Assembly (NCBI GenBank): GCA_027605045.1
Contig: JAQFWX010000014.1
Span: 1 to 64,000, forward strand
Reading direction: 5' to 3'
Length of the DNA stretch: 64,000 bases
Source of the DNA: Phallus indusiatus
Lineage: Eukaryota > Basidiomycota > Agaricomycetes > Phallales > Phallaceae
Shown here: positions 36,101-49,897 of the stretch, in pieces
Position numbering within the stretch: the first letter of the stretch is position 1
How the letters are laid out: every line of letters begins with the position of its first letter
Translations under genes and position numbers: made by a program
The notes under the pieces: model-generated
What the model saw: only the letters and a program-made list of their open reading frames with translations
What the model was told of the DNA's origin: nothing
Databases searched by the model: none

Positions 36101-37748
36101 TATGTCGACTTATAAGGTAAGGCGGTAATAACATGGGAACACCACTTGGGAAGGATCACTAACTTAGAACCATCTTCGGCTCTGAGTAATGGATTTTGCC
36201 TCAGTTAAACCCAGAACTGCGTTGGAAAATTTCATAGTTGGTAATATAGGAGAGCAATATCGTCGAATATTTCGGTAAGTATCTCTCCGTTGTGTGCTCA
36301 GAAGCATGACTACAGCAATTTCTTATGACCAAGATATAATGTAGCTGGGATTGAGAGCATTTTGATAAGGCACAGGGACAATTCCGGAGACGGGCGTACC
36401 GAGGGAGCTCTTTCAGTTGAGGAAAGTGACCGGTATGAAAAATTAGACAAAACCAGAATTTCAGAAAAGAAAGACTGATCCGCAAAACAATATTATGGCG
36501 TCAGAATATCGGGTATATCATACGTGTGGCGTCACGCGAGTGGGAGGTGCAGAATGAGGGTGGGAGTGGGGCGAGAGAGTTAGATATATTTATCGCGATG
36601 GACCTGTAAACGGTCACAGGCAGCAGTACACCATTACTTCAACAGGAATTCCTACATCTACGACTTCCGTCCCGCCTTGTCAATCGAAAAAGAAGACGAG
36701 ATTTCCGTTTCGCTCCGACTTGGAAGAGAAGTGCAAGTAGCAGCATTGCAAAAGATGGCTCCTAATTCTGAGGGCACGTTTATGACCACGAAAATAATAC
36801 GAGAGAAAGAATCTTTAAAAAGACATACTTTGGCAGTACGGCATGAGATTCTAAAAACGTGGTTTTCAAGATTTGAATTCTAGATCGGAGCATTCACACA
36901 TAAACTGAAAATTTGAGCAACGAGAGGGAGATACACGTTAGTAGGCAACACTACTTCCCTCGACCTGTCAAAACGTTATGGGCATAAGCTGCAGAAATTA
37001 ATCGCGGAATGAAAAACAGGCAGTACCTTCTTTACTCCTCCATAATTATCAACGAAGACTAGGTTTTGGAACACGTAGTGATCTATTGTTCTATTCTATT
37101 GTTACATACTAATACTTCGTCGTCTGTTGGTAGAAATTGGCGTGGATGAATATTAAGGAACCAATATCGTTTTGTGCGCGGGTGCTTCTTTCAGTTTTCG
37201 TGCAATGTGGGAAGCTTCCGGAGAGATGAAGATCACGGTTTGGGTCTGGCTGACTGTGAGAAAAAGAGGGACAAAACTGTTGACCAAATTTACAGCGGCG
37301 AGATTTTAAAATCATATCCTGAGTCTGGAACATGAAAATTATCAAATAAGGAGGTATTATCACGACAAGATAAAGAGGAAAATTAATTCATCAGATTTAT
37401 CCGTAAGGGTGAAAGTGTTCCGGGTGCAAGAGCATGAAAAAGTGGAATTTTGACGAAATATCTCTATAAAAGGGTGCTCCGTAAATAATCAAAATAATTG
37501 AAAATAAGCTTTTTCGATGATAAGAAGAAACGAAAATAATTCAACGGAGGTTACTCGGAAAGAGAAACAAGCTCGGTGAAAATGACACTCGTGGTGGTGG
37601 TTGTGTAATCGGGTTCCATGGGCGCTTAGACGGAGGCTCTTTTTGGTGTTTAAGCTGACGCGTCGACGCAGTATAACTTACGAGCACCGATCCCAATCTC
37701 TGTTTTCTTTCTCCTACCCCCACTTTGGCTTTCCGAAGAAAGTGCAAT
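33152..37748. other. 4.6 kb without a recognised gene
   Basis: Only short ORFs, most lacking an ATG start (for example 33683-33913 and 33957-34247 on the plus strand), and no domain I recognise. A TATAAAAG lies at 37465-37472, about 280 bp upstream of the proteasome gene. Composition is normal, with no repeats noted. Confidence 0.4.
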
Positions 37749-38943
37749 ATGTCCCACTATTCCCAACACCCAGTTCAGCACCAATTTAATCCCTACACCG
37801 AAAATGGTGGTACAATTCTTGCCATCGCAGGTGCAGACTTCAGCGTCATTGCTGGCGACACGAGACAGTCAGAAGGTTTCAGTATTCAGACGAGATATGC
37901 ACCCAAAGTGTTCAAATTGTAGGTTCTTCTTCATGTCGTGTTTAATGGAATAAAAGGAGCATTGCTCAAACACGTAATCCTTTCTTCTGTGGCAGGACCG
38001 ACAAAGCTGTTCTGGCAGTCAATGGATTTGCAGCAGACGGAAACATGTTCGTTAAAAAAGTCAAGCAACGACTTGATGTATGTCTTTCATAAATGATATT
38101 CGACATTCCTTCTTTCTAACAAACACGTATCTTTTGTGTTTTTTTAGTGGTATCGTCATGCTCATTCCAAAGACATGCCGCTTCGCGCCATCGCGCGGTT
38201 GATTCAAACAATGCTTTATGCTCAACGTTTCTTCCCATATTATGTCTACAACATCCTGGGTGGCATTGAAGAAGATGGTAAGTCTATATTCTATCGTCTT
38301 TGAACTTGCATCTTTTGTTATTTCCGGTGCCTGGTCATTGTCGGTCTGATTTGAAAACGATATATTTTCCGTCCGCCACTTTCGAGGTTTAAAATCCTTC
38401 TGGTCCGGTTCTTCACTTATCATGCATTTTTCGAACGTGTACGAATTTTGTACTCATTCACTTTCAGGGACTGGCGCCGTGTATTCTTTTGATCCTGTGG
38501 GTTCGTACGAGCGAGAAGCGTGTAGAGCTGCCGGGGCAGCCCAATCTCTGATTCAACCATTCCTCGACAACCAGGTAGGCTAAGAGTCGATTCATATGTT
38601 ACTATATTCACGATTTTCGTTGCTAGATATATTTCAAGAATCAGACACCGGTGCTAGGAAAGTCTCACCCAACTCATTTACCATTGCGGCATGTGGTCCA
38701 ACTGGTCATCGATTCGTTCACGTCAGCCACTGAACGTCATATTGAGGTTTGAATATCGTGTCTCTGACCCTTTCGCGCATATTGATTCTCTCGTAGGTCG
38801 GTGATGGTTTGGAAATATTTGTCATCATAGCTCGTGGACGGGGGACTCAAGGACTTGATTCGTTCAAGCATGTGCAGGAAATACAGTCGCCGAATGAAGC
38901 CGAACGAATATTTGTCATCCGCAGGGAGTTAAAGAAGGATTGA
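37749..38943 (+). CDS. PRE7: Proteasome subunit beta type-6 family (yeast Pre7, human PSMB1)
   Basis: Six exons, 37749-37918, 37996-38077, 38148-38277, 38468-38574, 38627-38746 and 38797-38943, join in frame to 251 aa, the usual length. The N-terminal [19 protein letters not shown] and [17 protein letters not shown] are diagnostic for the beta-6 subunit of the 20S core. This subunit sits in the beta ring and is not one of the three catalytic threonine subunits. Introns are 47-190 nt with normal GT-AG ends. It is the first clear housekeeping gene from the telomere. Confidence 0.95.
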
Positions 38944-41900
38944 AGTAATGTCATGTTATCGTTTGCTCTGAAAGTATACTTTGCGAAGTAACGTGCCTAC
39001 ATAAAGCATGAGCGGTTGCGTTTGCAATTAGCACGTATCTCAAAAGGAATAAGATGACAGACTCGGGATTACTCGTTGAAGAGGGTGCATATCTTGGTTC
39101 GAAGCCGTATTCTGTCTCTTAGTATTTTGAATTCGGTTTGTTTTAACTTCGCTTATAGATGACAAGTATGTGCTGTGATATAATATATATTGTACCTGTA
39201 GCTATCTTTTGCGTAGTATCATATAGACTTTGCGTTTGGAGAACGAACATTGGGTTTGCCGCATCATCTCAAATCACCGCTCTACCATTGTACTTTCAGA
39301 GTTGGGTGTCGTGCAAACAGAAAAATCTTTTCACGTAAACTCTTGAAAAGTTAGATGATACTTACTAAATTTGTCCGAATAAACCAAGCCTATTTCAATG
39401 ACAAACCAGGAAGTCGAGCCGTTTTGTCAAATTCGATGAATTCTCAGAGAGTTTTAGTTCAACACGCTTGGCCATCGAGGAAATCAATGACTAGATAGCG
39501 AATGTATCAGCATGTTATAGTATGACCTGTGAGATGCCTTCTGATAGGCCGTATTGGCAGAGCTATCTCCTTTTGCAGATAAACGTTGTCTCCGTAATGA
39601 ACATAATGGGCTCTACCTTGTGCATGTGACCTATGTTGTTCTGATTTCACGAATTTTCCTTGAAGGTGCGGTCTTTTATCTAAACTTTGATACTCTTCAC
39701 AGTCAGATGATTGGAACGGTCCGAGGAATTATTTCAGAAATCGCGTTTTTATCAACAGGTGGCTAATCGCAATGAGCTTTCTGGTGCAAGTGGGTAATCT
39801 GGAAAGGCAAACGACTAAATATCTATTGACCATCATCGGAGGTGAGGACCGGAATGCTTTGTTGGAAGAAAGAATCAAGCGCTCTTATTGATTTAAATGT
39901 TGTGTAAAATCAAATTATTTGTATTAAAGGAGGTAAGGCACTAACTTGCTTGTTCGACTCTTTTAATGAGACAACAGAAGGAATCTCCGGATGTCGCAAA
40001 AGTGAATGTCACGTGTTTGTTACGATTGTTCAAATCTTTTGTGTATTCATTCCCGCCCCTGCTATGATGAAACGACCGGTACCTTGAAGTATCTTCAACC
40101 CTTCCAGCACCAAGAAATATACCTCTATAGGAACAATTCAGAGGTCTGAAAAATTTCAAGCAAGTGTTTGAGGCAAGCTTACGAATAAAGTTTACCTAAT
40201 TTATATATTTTATCTCCGTAGTTTTTCCGAAGTACCAACTAATCCCAGCAAATGAGCTATCGCAACAATCAAAAGAAGATTCTTTCTCGTTAAACTTGTG
40301 AAATCTCTAAAATATGACATCTGGTGATTCACTTACCCAACAATTTCCATGTATTTGTCAAGGGAAATTTGTGTAAGGGTATTCTACTTTTCACGTTCGT
40401 CTCGATTCTTTCAATTGAGAGTCCGAACATATTTATAAAAGATAAAATTTTTTTATCTCTCCTCCTAGATCTTCTCCCTTCCGTATATTTCTCCGACTCG
40501 GTCGATTTCGAGACGATAACGCCTGTAGGTCGGTCGATATCGGGTTACCAAGCATATCAGACGTAAAAAGAGATCATTGTAACCTGTCCTGGGCCCTGCT
40601 GCGATCTCTTGTACGAATTCCCACTGCCATAAGAAAAAGGGACGCTATTTCCTCCGCTTTGGCGTGAAATGAAGAACTGATAGGTTCTTGGTATGATATT
40701 TGTACACAGCACAACAAGAGGTTACCGCCCAAAGTTCCGGTATATTGGCACCATTAGGATTAGCTTTGCCTGTAAGCTAGACGTTCCCCCTCCTTGTCTT
40801 GAAATGACTTCCTTGACTCCTATCATTGGAACCAGAGTGCTTTAACGAGCGATCTCGATCTCGATTTCGAATTCATAAACGCCAAACTAGCCTGAGCCTG
40901 GTACGTCATTCCATTTACCTAAATCATTGAGGCATGCAGTCTATTCTTGTTTGGAAAGGAAGTTCGAAAACACGTGCCAAGGTGCAGTGATTTCTTTTTA
41001 AAAAATGCGGGTCTTATCAAGTGACAAGATGATTCAAGTCAATGGTCCAACTAAAAAGACCGTTTGCCTCGAAGATGTTAATCCGAACTCACACGAGAAA
41101 ATAGAAAAACGACTTATCCGTATCCTGTTTAACCCGCATGCCTGATCACGGCCATCCCTTTAATTGAAGATTTAATCGAAAGAACCGGCCTCGGAATCTG
41201 ACAAGGAGTTAAGGCTACATTAATATCCCCACCATCCCCTGTTTTTGGGTTAGTCTTTTTTATAAAGCTAGAAGTTAAAATAACGCCTTAATTCGTTGTG
41301 GCACGTCCTCATTCAGCTTTATCGGGCTGCAGTGCCACCTTACTACGGCTGGGGGTGAACCGTGATAGATACCAACACTTCTACTTTCACTCTGGCTCCA
41401 CTTATTTTTTTCCCTTCCGTATCTAAGAGCGGGAAAAATTTCGACCTTGGATTACAATATATTAATTGTTACTCAAAGGAGCGAGAGAGAATCAGAACCT
41501 GTTTCACGTACCACTTCATCCTTAGCTCCATCGTGAACAACAGGCTACAACAGGGCCTTTTTTCCACACAGTCCCCTCTTCTCCTTTTCCATCAAATCAA
41601 ACAAACCCAAATTTTATTAAATCGTCCACTATGGTGCTCTTTATTTCAGACGAACAGCGGACAACCTCGGGGATACTGCGATATCCGGCATGATGTGCTT
41701 ACCGGACCTTGAAAAATTGCTAGCGTTAATACGGCGACGATGACTTGAAATAGTGTTCTACTATTTTTTTGTTTTGAAATTCTAAGATTTCCCATTCACT
41801 CCCATTCACTTCTTTTGTCGTCGATGTCTAAGGCACAAACGTTGTGACCGCCGGGATCTCCCGAGGTGACGCGCGCGACGGATAAGCAATGTTTAAACAT

Positions 41901-42199
41901 TCAGCTAGTTCACCATCCAAATTCATTATACGACTGTAATTTTTTTTCCTGGTATAACATGCAATGTATGATACAACTTGCCAACAATAGATAGGATAGG
42001 ATGGGGAACAAGATGGAGAAAGAAGAAATAAGCAACTTCACAAAAAGACACTATAAAGACGGAACGCATGGTATGCAACGAACAAGGAAAAAGAGGAAGA
42101 TAAATACCCAGCGTATGTAGCACAACAAGGTACAATATTGAGCGAGGGGAGGAAAAAATAATAACATTAGATAATAGGAGAAAAAAAAAGGCTTAGATT
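38944..42199. other. 3.3 kb without a recognised gene
   Basis: Short ORFs only and no domain recognised. The first few hundred bases are presumably the 3' UTR of the proteasome gene, and the last few hundred the 3' UTR of the kinase gene read from the other strand. Confidence 0.4.
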
Positions 42200-44307
42200 T
42201 CAAATGTTGAAAGACCAACTCCGCGTTCGACTCTGCGACCTCGATTTAGCTCCAGTTTTGGCCCTGGTGGCGGCATTCGAAGTCGCATCCTCACAACATT
42301 CTTCATCAACGGCGTAATTCAAATTAACATCTCCACACATCATCTTATTATCCGACCTTCCGCGTGTCGTCGGAGAATCATTCAAGACAAACCGCACCAC
42401 ACTTTCGCGACTTTGTCTGCTCCTGCTTCTTCTTCGGCGTTCGTTTTCATAAAAGTCGAGGCTTTCTTCGTCAATCGGTGTCTGTGGAGACGAGCTCGGA
42501 CTCCTGCTTCGGCTTTGACTGCGGACTTGTTGTTCGTGTTGAGTGGCAAACTTGCGACCGCGTGAACGAGACGAGGTTGGCGAGGAGACTGATAGAAGCG
42601 ATGAAAGTGGTGATGATGATGGTGACGCTACAGTGCAGAGCGAAAGATTACTTGACAATTCCTCCATTTGAACCAGTGATTGAGCTTGAGCCTGAGTACT
42701 AGGATGTCGGTGTTGTTGGTGTGGAGTGTTAGAGGTAACGTCAACAGCGCCATATCCAATTCCCCAAGCCGCATCTTCAACCATTGAAATATTCCATCTC
42801 TGGGAAACGTCCTTGTGCAAACAACCCTTCAGGACGGCTTCTGCGTGTGTGCCGACATCTTGAGGTATATCAAAGGTACCTGAATAAGAGGGATGAGAGG
42901 GATGTGGGAAGTAGTAGAACCATTAAAAAAAAGCGTACCCTTGACAATCTTCATCTGTAAACGGGGCTCATAAGAATCATTGAACGGAAGTCTGCCAGTA
43001 AGCAACGCGTAGAGGAGAACACCCAAAGCCCACATGTCCTGAGCGGGATGGGCGGTGTAATGATGATTATTGACACCTTGTTGTTGTGTAGGGTGTGGTC
43101 GAGGAAGAAGTAGCTCTGGGGAGGCGTACTGCAGTGATCCAGGTGGAAATGAGTAGTCCGGAAGTCTCGGAACGAGTACAGTCTCTGTGGCGTGTCGTGG
43201 ACGACGAGGAACCTGCTGGCGACCATGGCGCATCAATGAAAGATGTACAGGTAGAGTCGTCGAGCCTGCTCTGCCTCTGCTACGACTGCGCTGGTTTTTC
43301 TTGTTGTTGTTGGAGATATTGCCCGATTGCGCGTGTCGGCGGTCAAAATCCGCATCGTCGCCATCTTCTTCTTCGTCATCGTCATCGCCATCGCCATCGT
43401 CGTCTTCCTCCGAACTGCAAACAAGAGGATCGCTACCAATTCTCTTCGTGAGACCAAAGTCGGTGAGTCTACAAACGCCACTCTCATCGACGAGCACATT
43501 CTCAAGCTTGACGTCACAGTGAACAAGAGCCATAGATTCATGCATGTATCGCAAACCTTTAACGACTTGACGGAACATGCAGCCGGCGTCGGTTTGTTCG
43601 AGCGCGGGGGTTCCTTCTCTTTTCAATATATCGAAGAGGGAACCAGCGGGACAATAGAGGGTTATGAGATATGTGGCTGCAGGGGAGTGGTGGCATTGAA
43701 AGAGAGGGAGAATGTTCTCGTGAGAGAGGGAAGCCCAGACTCGTGCTTCGTGTGTGAAACGGGACTTTTGTTGTCTCCGTTGAGTGAGCGGGAGACTGTC
43801 GAAGGCGGTATGACGGACGATTTTGATAGCTACAATGTCGCCTGATGGACTTTGACCTTCTTTAATCGTGCTAAAACCGCCACGACCTATTGTCTGACCG
43901 AGGACGTAGCCTGCGATAGATTGACCAGAGGAGTCTGGTTGTGGAGTATGAGAAGCGGGTGCTGAAGACGAGAGAAATGTTGATAAAAAGGAGGCTGCAG
44001 GAGATAAAGCTATTGATGAGTCGGCAGCGGAATGTAGTAGGTCGTCATTTAGCGATTCGGAGCGAGTTCGTTCCTGTTGGTGCTGGTGGCGAAGACGGTG
44101 GTGAGAAGGGTGGTTGAAAGACATTAAGCCGTCGTATGAGTTGTCGTATTCGAGAGGGTCTTTGTTGTTAGTATGATTATGTTTCCCGTGTTTAAGCTGC
44201 CACGATAATACATGTTCGTCGTCGGTTTCTTGGTCTGATACATTTTGAGAGGGAGAGGAGGCGAGATTAGGGTGGACCGGGGCTGCAAGTTCCATGAATT
44301 TAGGCAT
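42200..44307 (-). CDS. Serine/threonine protein kinase with acidic activation-segment insert
   Basis: Two exons, 42939-44307 and 42200-42879, give about 683 aa. I chose the ATG at 44307 (MPKFMELAAP) because the longer upstream frame starts at GTG and encodes a hydrophobic, unlikely leader. Kinase motifs in order: glycine loop IGRGGFST, VAIKIV lysine, LVHCDVKLENVL (catalytic loop with HCD in place of HRD), LTDFGLTKR, ASPELL, and DMWALGVLLYALLTGRLPF. Between DFG and SPE lies an insert of over 100 residues with an acidic run (SEEDDDGDGDDDDEEEDG) and a basic SRSRGR stretch. The C terminus is rich in RS dipeptides. The N-terminal 160 residues are low-complexity. The fold is CAMK-like; the substrate is unknown. 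Long plus-strand ORFs opposite it are shadows. Confidence 0.85.
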
Positions 44308-45569
44308 GACTGAGAGGTTATTACAAGACGAGTTTCGAATTGTTGGTATGAGTAATGGTATCAAAAAGATGAGGAGGAGGAGAAAAGCAGCGCCACGGGG
44401 AGAAGAAGACAGAGGAATTATAAAATATAAGTAAATAAAAACAACGCGCGCAACGAGATCCACAAAGAGGGAGATATTTTACTATTACAGAGTGGCCAGT
44501 AGTATAACAGAAATCCAATCACAGCTTGGCATGTGATCTTGGCTGAGTTTCAAAATATTGAAGGGGCGCCCCCATCATCTTCAACTGGCGGAATACAACT
44601 TGGCTGTAAGACGGTGACTCCTTCTAGGAGCTGGTCAGTACTTCAGTATACTAGTTATCATTGCCATTGCCTTACTGCTGGGTGCGTGCGCATTCCCAAT
44701 CGACTTCTGTCTTCAGTTCGACTGTGGCGGTCGGGCTAAAGCATCAGTCAATCGCCCGAAACCCTTTCGGCTTGGCGATGCAATACTGCGACGCATCGTA
44801 CTATGTATACACGTACATATAAGCAAAATACATTTCCTAAACATAATGAACGCAGCGTCTTGGCTCCGATCCCCAATGGCCAGGTCTTGGCCAAGTTCTT
44901 CCATGCCAGTGACTTTAATTTCGACTTCAATTCTACAAGGTAAAGCCTTTACTTGACTATTGTAATTTGCCATAGAACATACAATAGCGATCGCAAGAGC
45001 GTCCAATCTCTCACATGGTTTCCACCATGGGGCTATATGAGTTCGTAATTGGGCCACGCGTTGTGGCGGCCATCATCTGACTGTTACTAAAACATTCATT
45101 CATTGAGACTAGTAAATGACAAGTGACTTGTGGTTTCCCCCAAAGAAAGAAAAAACGACTCCAAAATATAAGTTTGTCTTAGCAAGTAGATCCGTTTATT
45201 TAATATATACGAGCTGAGTTTCCTTTGGAAACAAGGACTCTGAGAGACCTTGGGAGCGTGGATCCAGGGGTGACCAAGGTCCGCGCATCAATGACATCCA
45301 TGGCACTGCGCGGCGCTTGTGCTCAGACAGGTACCCCAATCACCACTGCCGCCTCGTCACAGCCCCCCTCAACAACACATCCCCACCAAACACATCTCCG
45401 CCTGTCCCCATCCTTCGTCGCACAAAGGACAATTGGCCACCGACCATCCTTTTCCTCACAACTCTCCAGTAGACTGGCCCATCGTTACTCGCGACTGTTT
45501 CTTTAATTCCTTTGTACCATTTTATATTCAAAAAAACTTTTTAAACACACAAAACACATTCACGCAATC
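44308..45569. other. Intergenic, no gene recognised
   Basis: A minus-strand open stretch at 44713-45057 has no ATG start and no recognisable domain. The rest should hold the promoters of the kinase (minus) and ROT1-like (plus) genes, which are divergent. Confidence 0.35.
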
Positions 45570-46418
45570 ATGTGGTACAGCAGTTCCGGCCTGTTTTGTT
45601 CTTCGCTGTTCTTCCTCTTTGCAACATCAGTAGCTGGTCAAGGTCAAACTGTGTTAGATAGCACCCACAATGCCACTGCATTAGGTGGTACTTGGTCGAC
45701 CGGTAGTGGAGCTGTCAAAACTGGATCCGTTGAGTTTCTCCTTCCCTCTTCTGGTCGTCATGTGCCGGCTAACCCAATCTCTCTCTCTTAGCCATATGTC
45801 GATCCCATTAGCATGAGAGTCATTTATCCCCAAAACACAGGACGATCTTTCTCTTTGTACGTTCTTCTTCCTCTCATCCTTTCCAAGCTGACATCATTCT
45901 TCATTACTTTTTCAAGTGTTGACGGACCTGAAGGAAGTCATTTTGAGCAATTTGAATACCGAATTTCATCGAATGCAACCAATCCTAATTGCATTACCGC
46001 GGTTATAACATGGCAACATGGTGGATTCGAGTACCTCTCCAACGGCTCTTTATTACTAACCCCCTTCGGTGCTGACGGCTTCCAACAAGTGCAAAACGCT
46101 TGCTCCGCCATCTCCAATCAAATCAATCGGTATAACCAGACGGTCTTGTTTGATATGTGGCGAATATTTCCCGTCGCCGGTGGCTTTCACCTGAATCTAT
46201 ACGAGTTCGATGGTACACCTGTTGCCCCCATGCAACTCATCGCCAATCCTCCCAACATGCTTCCCACCCACCCGCTTATAACTCCGATTGCTACTGCCAG
46301 CGCCAACATCCGACGTGACCTGTCTGCCCGGAACGCTGCTTCATCGTCTAGGCTGGTATACATCACTGGGAGCGTTGGTGTAATGGTTCTTCTTGGTGCT
46401 ATTACCGTGCTCTTGTAA
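45570..46418 (+). CDS. ROT1: ROT1-like ER protein
   Basis: Exons 45570-45728, 45792-45856 and 45917-46418 join in frame to 241 aa (yeast Rot1 is about 256). The N-terminal signal sequence is MWYSSSGLFCSSLFFLFATS. It is followed by GGTWSTGSGAV, CITAVITWQHGGFEYL, SLLLTPFGADGFQQVQNAC, WRIFPV, LNLYEFDGTPVAPM and PPNMLPTHPL, the conserved Rot1 blocks, and a C-terminal hydrophobic segment (VYITGSVGVMVLLGAITVLL). Rot1 is an ER-membrane chaperone needed for folding of glycoproteins and cell-wall beta-glucan assembly (yeast knowledge). The first intron has a weak GTTGAG donor, so that junction is less certain. It is convergent with the MCC gene, 366 bp apart. Confidence 0.88.
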
Positions 46419-46784
46419 ATGGACTTTTGAACTACGATTTACATACATTCCGTACTTACTCGTGCTGAACACTTTCCTCTTCTTCTTCTCTCTACAAACT
46501 TTTTTTTCTCTACTCCGCGCATTTCGTCCTCTTCCTTACTGCCCCTTGTTTCTCCTTACGATGACTTAACTTTATCTTAACCGTTTTTTAGGGTCTTCTT
46601 ATGACTTTCGCGACATGGTGTTTGATACCCACGCTCCTTTAGTTTTCTTCCTTTGTAATTAACCGTTGAAAGAATGTCATCATTGGATCCCTTCCTTCCT
46701 TAGGAGAGGTTTTCATCAAGCATAGTGGTTCTCACGGAATTGTTCATATACGTCAGAGAAAATAGATTAATACAATGGGCTCTT
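46419..46784. other. Convergent 3' region
   Basis: 366 bp between the convergent ROT1-like and MCC genes. It is pyrimidine-rich on the plus strand near 46470-46560 and must hold both 3' UTRs; no clear poly(A) signal stands out. Confidence 0.4.
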
Positions 46785-49700
46785 TCATTCCTGAGAGTCA
46801 TCATACTGAACTTCAACTAACTCTCTTCCCTCGTCCACCATCTCCCCCTTCTTACATCCAACACCCTTCACAACTCCAGCGCTCTCCGCTCTCAAAACAG
46901 TCTCGGTCTTCATACTTTCCAAAACAACAATCGCCTGGCCTTTCACCACTCTATCTTCGGGCTGAACTTTCACATCGACAACGAGACTGGGCATTGGTGC
47001 TCTTATATGTCCCTTCCCCGCTGCGGCAGCACCAGACGCGGCTTCACCCTTCAGCCGAAGCCACTTTGGTGCCGGAAGTAAAAGTGAATGTTTGTGTCCG
47101 CCATAAAACACGTGAAGTCGTTCGGAAGTTGAGCTTGATGATGCAGTCGATGGCGGAGGCTGAGATACGATCACCGTCTTTCTTTGCGTGCCATCCAACA
47201 CGCTAGACAACGTTTTACCGTCACTCAATAGCGAGGCAGAGACGGAGCCAAAAGTCCTGCTACTGCCGTCGGACGTTATAACGGTAACATCGAATGAGCC
47301 CGGTGATTTAAACACGACATGGACAGTCATATCTGACAATTCAGACGACTGTAACTCGGCCTGAAGTGAGACGGTTCTATCATATACCTCACCGCCGAAT
47401 CGTTTGGAAATCAAGTTTGTCCAAGGTGAGTTGATGGCAATCCTGCGGCTCTCTTCTCTGACAATGGTGAATAAAGCTGCCAGAGCTGATACCTCAGGAG
47501 GGGGATGAGAAAGGTCGGGAAACAACGATTCACGATGTTTCTGTGGGGAAAGAAAAAAGAAAAAAAGAACTCAGAATATTAAAAGTAGGAAAAAAAAACA
47601 CTACGGACCGCTATAAAACCAGTTTCAACCTCTCCGTCGATGAATGCCCGATGAGATGCGAGAGCGTGCAAAAACTCTACATTCGTAGATACGCCGACGA
47701 CTTGATACTCCTCCAGTGCTTTCCTCAGCACCCGTAAAGCCTCAGTTCTGTCTCTGCCATGTGCAACTATCTTCGAGATCATGGGGTCGTAATAAACTTC
47801 AACGTTAGAACCTTGTTCAATGCCTTGTTCAAGGCGAAGTGAACCAAACGACGATGTTGGATCGGGTGTGGACAGGTGGAGTAGCGGTCCAACGTCAGGT
47901 AAAAAATTGTTTCGTGGATTCTCAGCGTATATTCGTGCTTCGAATGCGTGTCCTATGAGTGGTATGTCTTCTTGAGCGAGAGGGAGTGGGTTTCCGGCTG
48001 CTACCTGTAATTTGTTATATATCAGACACGCGAGGGGAAAAGGTCAACTTGAGCAAATTCTGCACCTCAAGTTGCCATTGCACGAGATCTTGCCCTGTAA
48101 TCATCTCTGTCACTGGGTGCTAAAGAAATTGTCTTCATATATTCGTTTAAAAAAATGGCCAAAAGGATTATTTACCTCCACCTGTAGCCGTGTGTTCCTA
48201 TCCAATCACAATTAGAGCAAATAAGAAAAAACTTTGACCGAAGACCCTACATTTCCATAAAGTAAAACTTGTTGGTATCATTGTCAAATATGAATTCGAC
48301 GGTCCCTGCTCCGACATAATTGACAGCTTTAGCAGCAGCCACGGCTTTAGCACCAAGATCCATCCGAATCTCGTCCGGTAGTCCAGGCGCAGGAGCCTAA
48401 CCTTGATATTTTATTTTCGCCACGAATAGCCAAAAGTAATCGCGCACCTCTTCGATAATCTTCTGATGTCTCCTCTGCACCGAACAATCCCTCTCCCAAA
48501 GACTAACGGCATCTCCAAACGAATCTCCAAACACCTGCACCTCAACATGCCGAGGTCTCTCAATATACTTCTCTACCAAAACACGTTCGTCGTTAAACGC
48601 CTTTTGGGCTTCTCGACGAGCTGACTCGAGAGATTCGACGAAATCAGATTCGGAATGAACTATGCGCATTCCTTTCCCCCCACCCCCTAGAACTGCTTTG
48701 ATGAGAACCGGGTAGCCAATTGAAGCAGCTGCATCGAGAAGCGTTGGTGTGTCTTGGGATATTCCGTGGTATCCAGGTACACAGGGAACGTTTGCAGCTA
48801 TTTGAAGAAATATCAACGAAAATGAGGGTAGTAGTTATTTATGCCCACCAATCATGATATCTTTGGATTCACTATATGAATACGGTGTTTCAGCACAAAG
48901 AAAAGAGTGAATTGATTAGGGGGCAAACCTCTTTGAGCCCATACTCCGGATAGCACTAACGGGCGGACCGATAAAAATTAAGCCTTCTTCAGCTAGACGT
49001 TGCGCGAAATTGGCATTCTCACTGAGAAAGCCGTATCTAAGAAAGGCTTTCAACAATCCGAACGTCAAGGGGGAAAGAGTAAGCCGCTTACCCCGGATGA
49101 ATTGCCTAGAGATTTCGATCAACAAGATACGCCTTCTCGGAAGAAAATAAATGCAGAAAACATGCCTGTGCACCAGATCGATGAGCCACTTCGATAATTT
49201 TATCCGCTCGAAGCTATTTGAAAATGCGTGAGGTTAATTCGCCCATAGTATTGCGAGACATCTTTTCCTACGAACATAACTTTCCGATGATGGCGCTGGT
49301 CCGATGAAATACGCTTCGTCTGCCTATTGATTGTTTATATATACTTAAACTCAATTTAATGACACGGGAAGGACGTATCACCACCCACCATTCGAACATG
49401 CAACGCATTTTTATCAGCTTCGCTATAAACAGCTACAGTCTTGATGCCCAGCTTCCTTGCTGTTTTGATGACTCTGCACGCGATTTCTCCTCTTCATATA
49501 TATAAAGTGTTCAAGTATCATCGGTTTGCGAGAAAAGATAGGTCGGGCGCATCGTACCTGTTGGCAATAAGGATCTTGTCAAACAATGGTTTCTGATTGT
49601 GCTTTGCCGGTATCTTTCCAGAAGTGAGATCTATTGATGGGTGTGAAGTAAATAGTTATATACAGTACGAAGCAAAAACGAAAAGAACTAACTTGAGACT

Positions 49701-49897
49701 GCGCAGTGGTTGTGTTCACTATGATAGCGTCGTTGTGGTATAGTGGTTCGGATGGAGCCACGGTATTTTTGGATCTCCAATAGCGGAGTATTCTCCGGAA
49801 ATAAAAGACCGTGACATTGTCCTACTGTCAATCCACCACGTATCTTAGCATAGTCGGTATATCGTAGTTTGACATTCTTCGTCGCCTTGGACAGCAT
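46785..49897 (-). CDS. MCCA: Methylcrotonyl-CoA carboxylase subunit alpha (biotin subunit)
   Basis: Fourteen exons join in frame to 781 aa: 49693-49897, 49558-49630, 49389-49491, 49276-49323, 49166-49213, 49092-49105 (14 nt), 48929-49036, 48849-48871, 48448-48797, 48251-48396, 48176-48197, 48066-48119, 47609-48004 and 46785-47540. It starts at the ATG at 49897; the N terminus ([13 protein letters not shown]) is basic and may be a mitochondrial presequence. The biotin carboxylase part shows [30 protein letters not shown]-grasp [30 protein letters not shown] and [13 protein letters not shown]. The C-terminal biotinyl domain has VVLESMKTE, with the biotin-accepting Lys after Met. The enzyme carboxylates 3-methylcrotonyl-CoA in mitochondrial leucine breakdown. 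One intron (after 49166) has GC-AG ends. Propionyl/acetyl-CoA carboxylase is a less likely alternative. Confidence 0.9.

Noticed and set aside
42364..43845. Long plus-strand ORFs opposite the kinase gene
   Set aside because: The minus strand carries all kinase motifs; the plus-strand frames are shadows of serine/aspartate-rich codons.
44713..45057. Minus-strand hypothetical protein of 114 codons
   Set aside because: It starts at GTG with no ATG nearby, no domain, and lies in a presumed promoter region.
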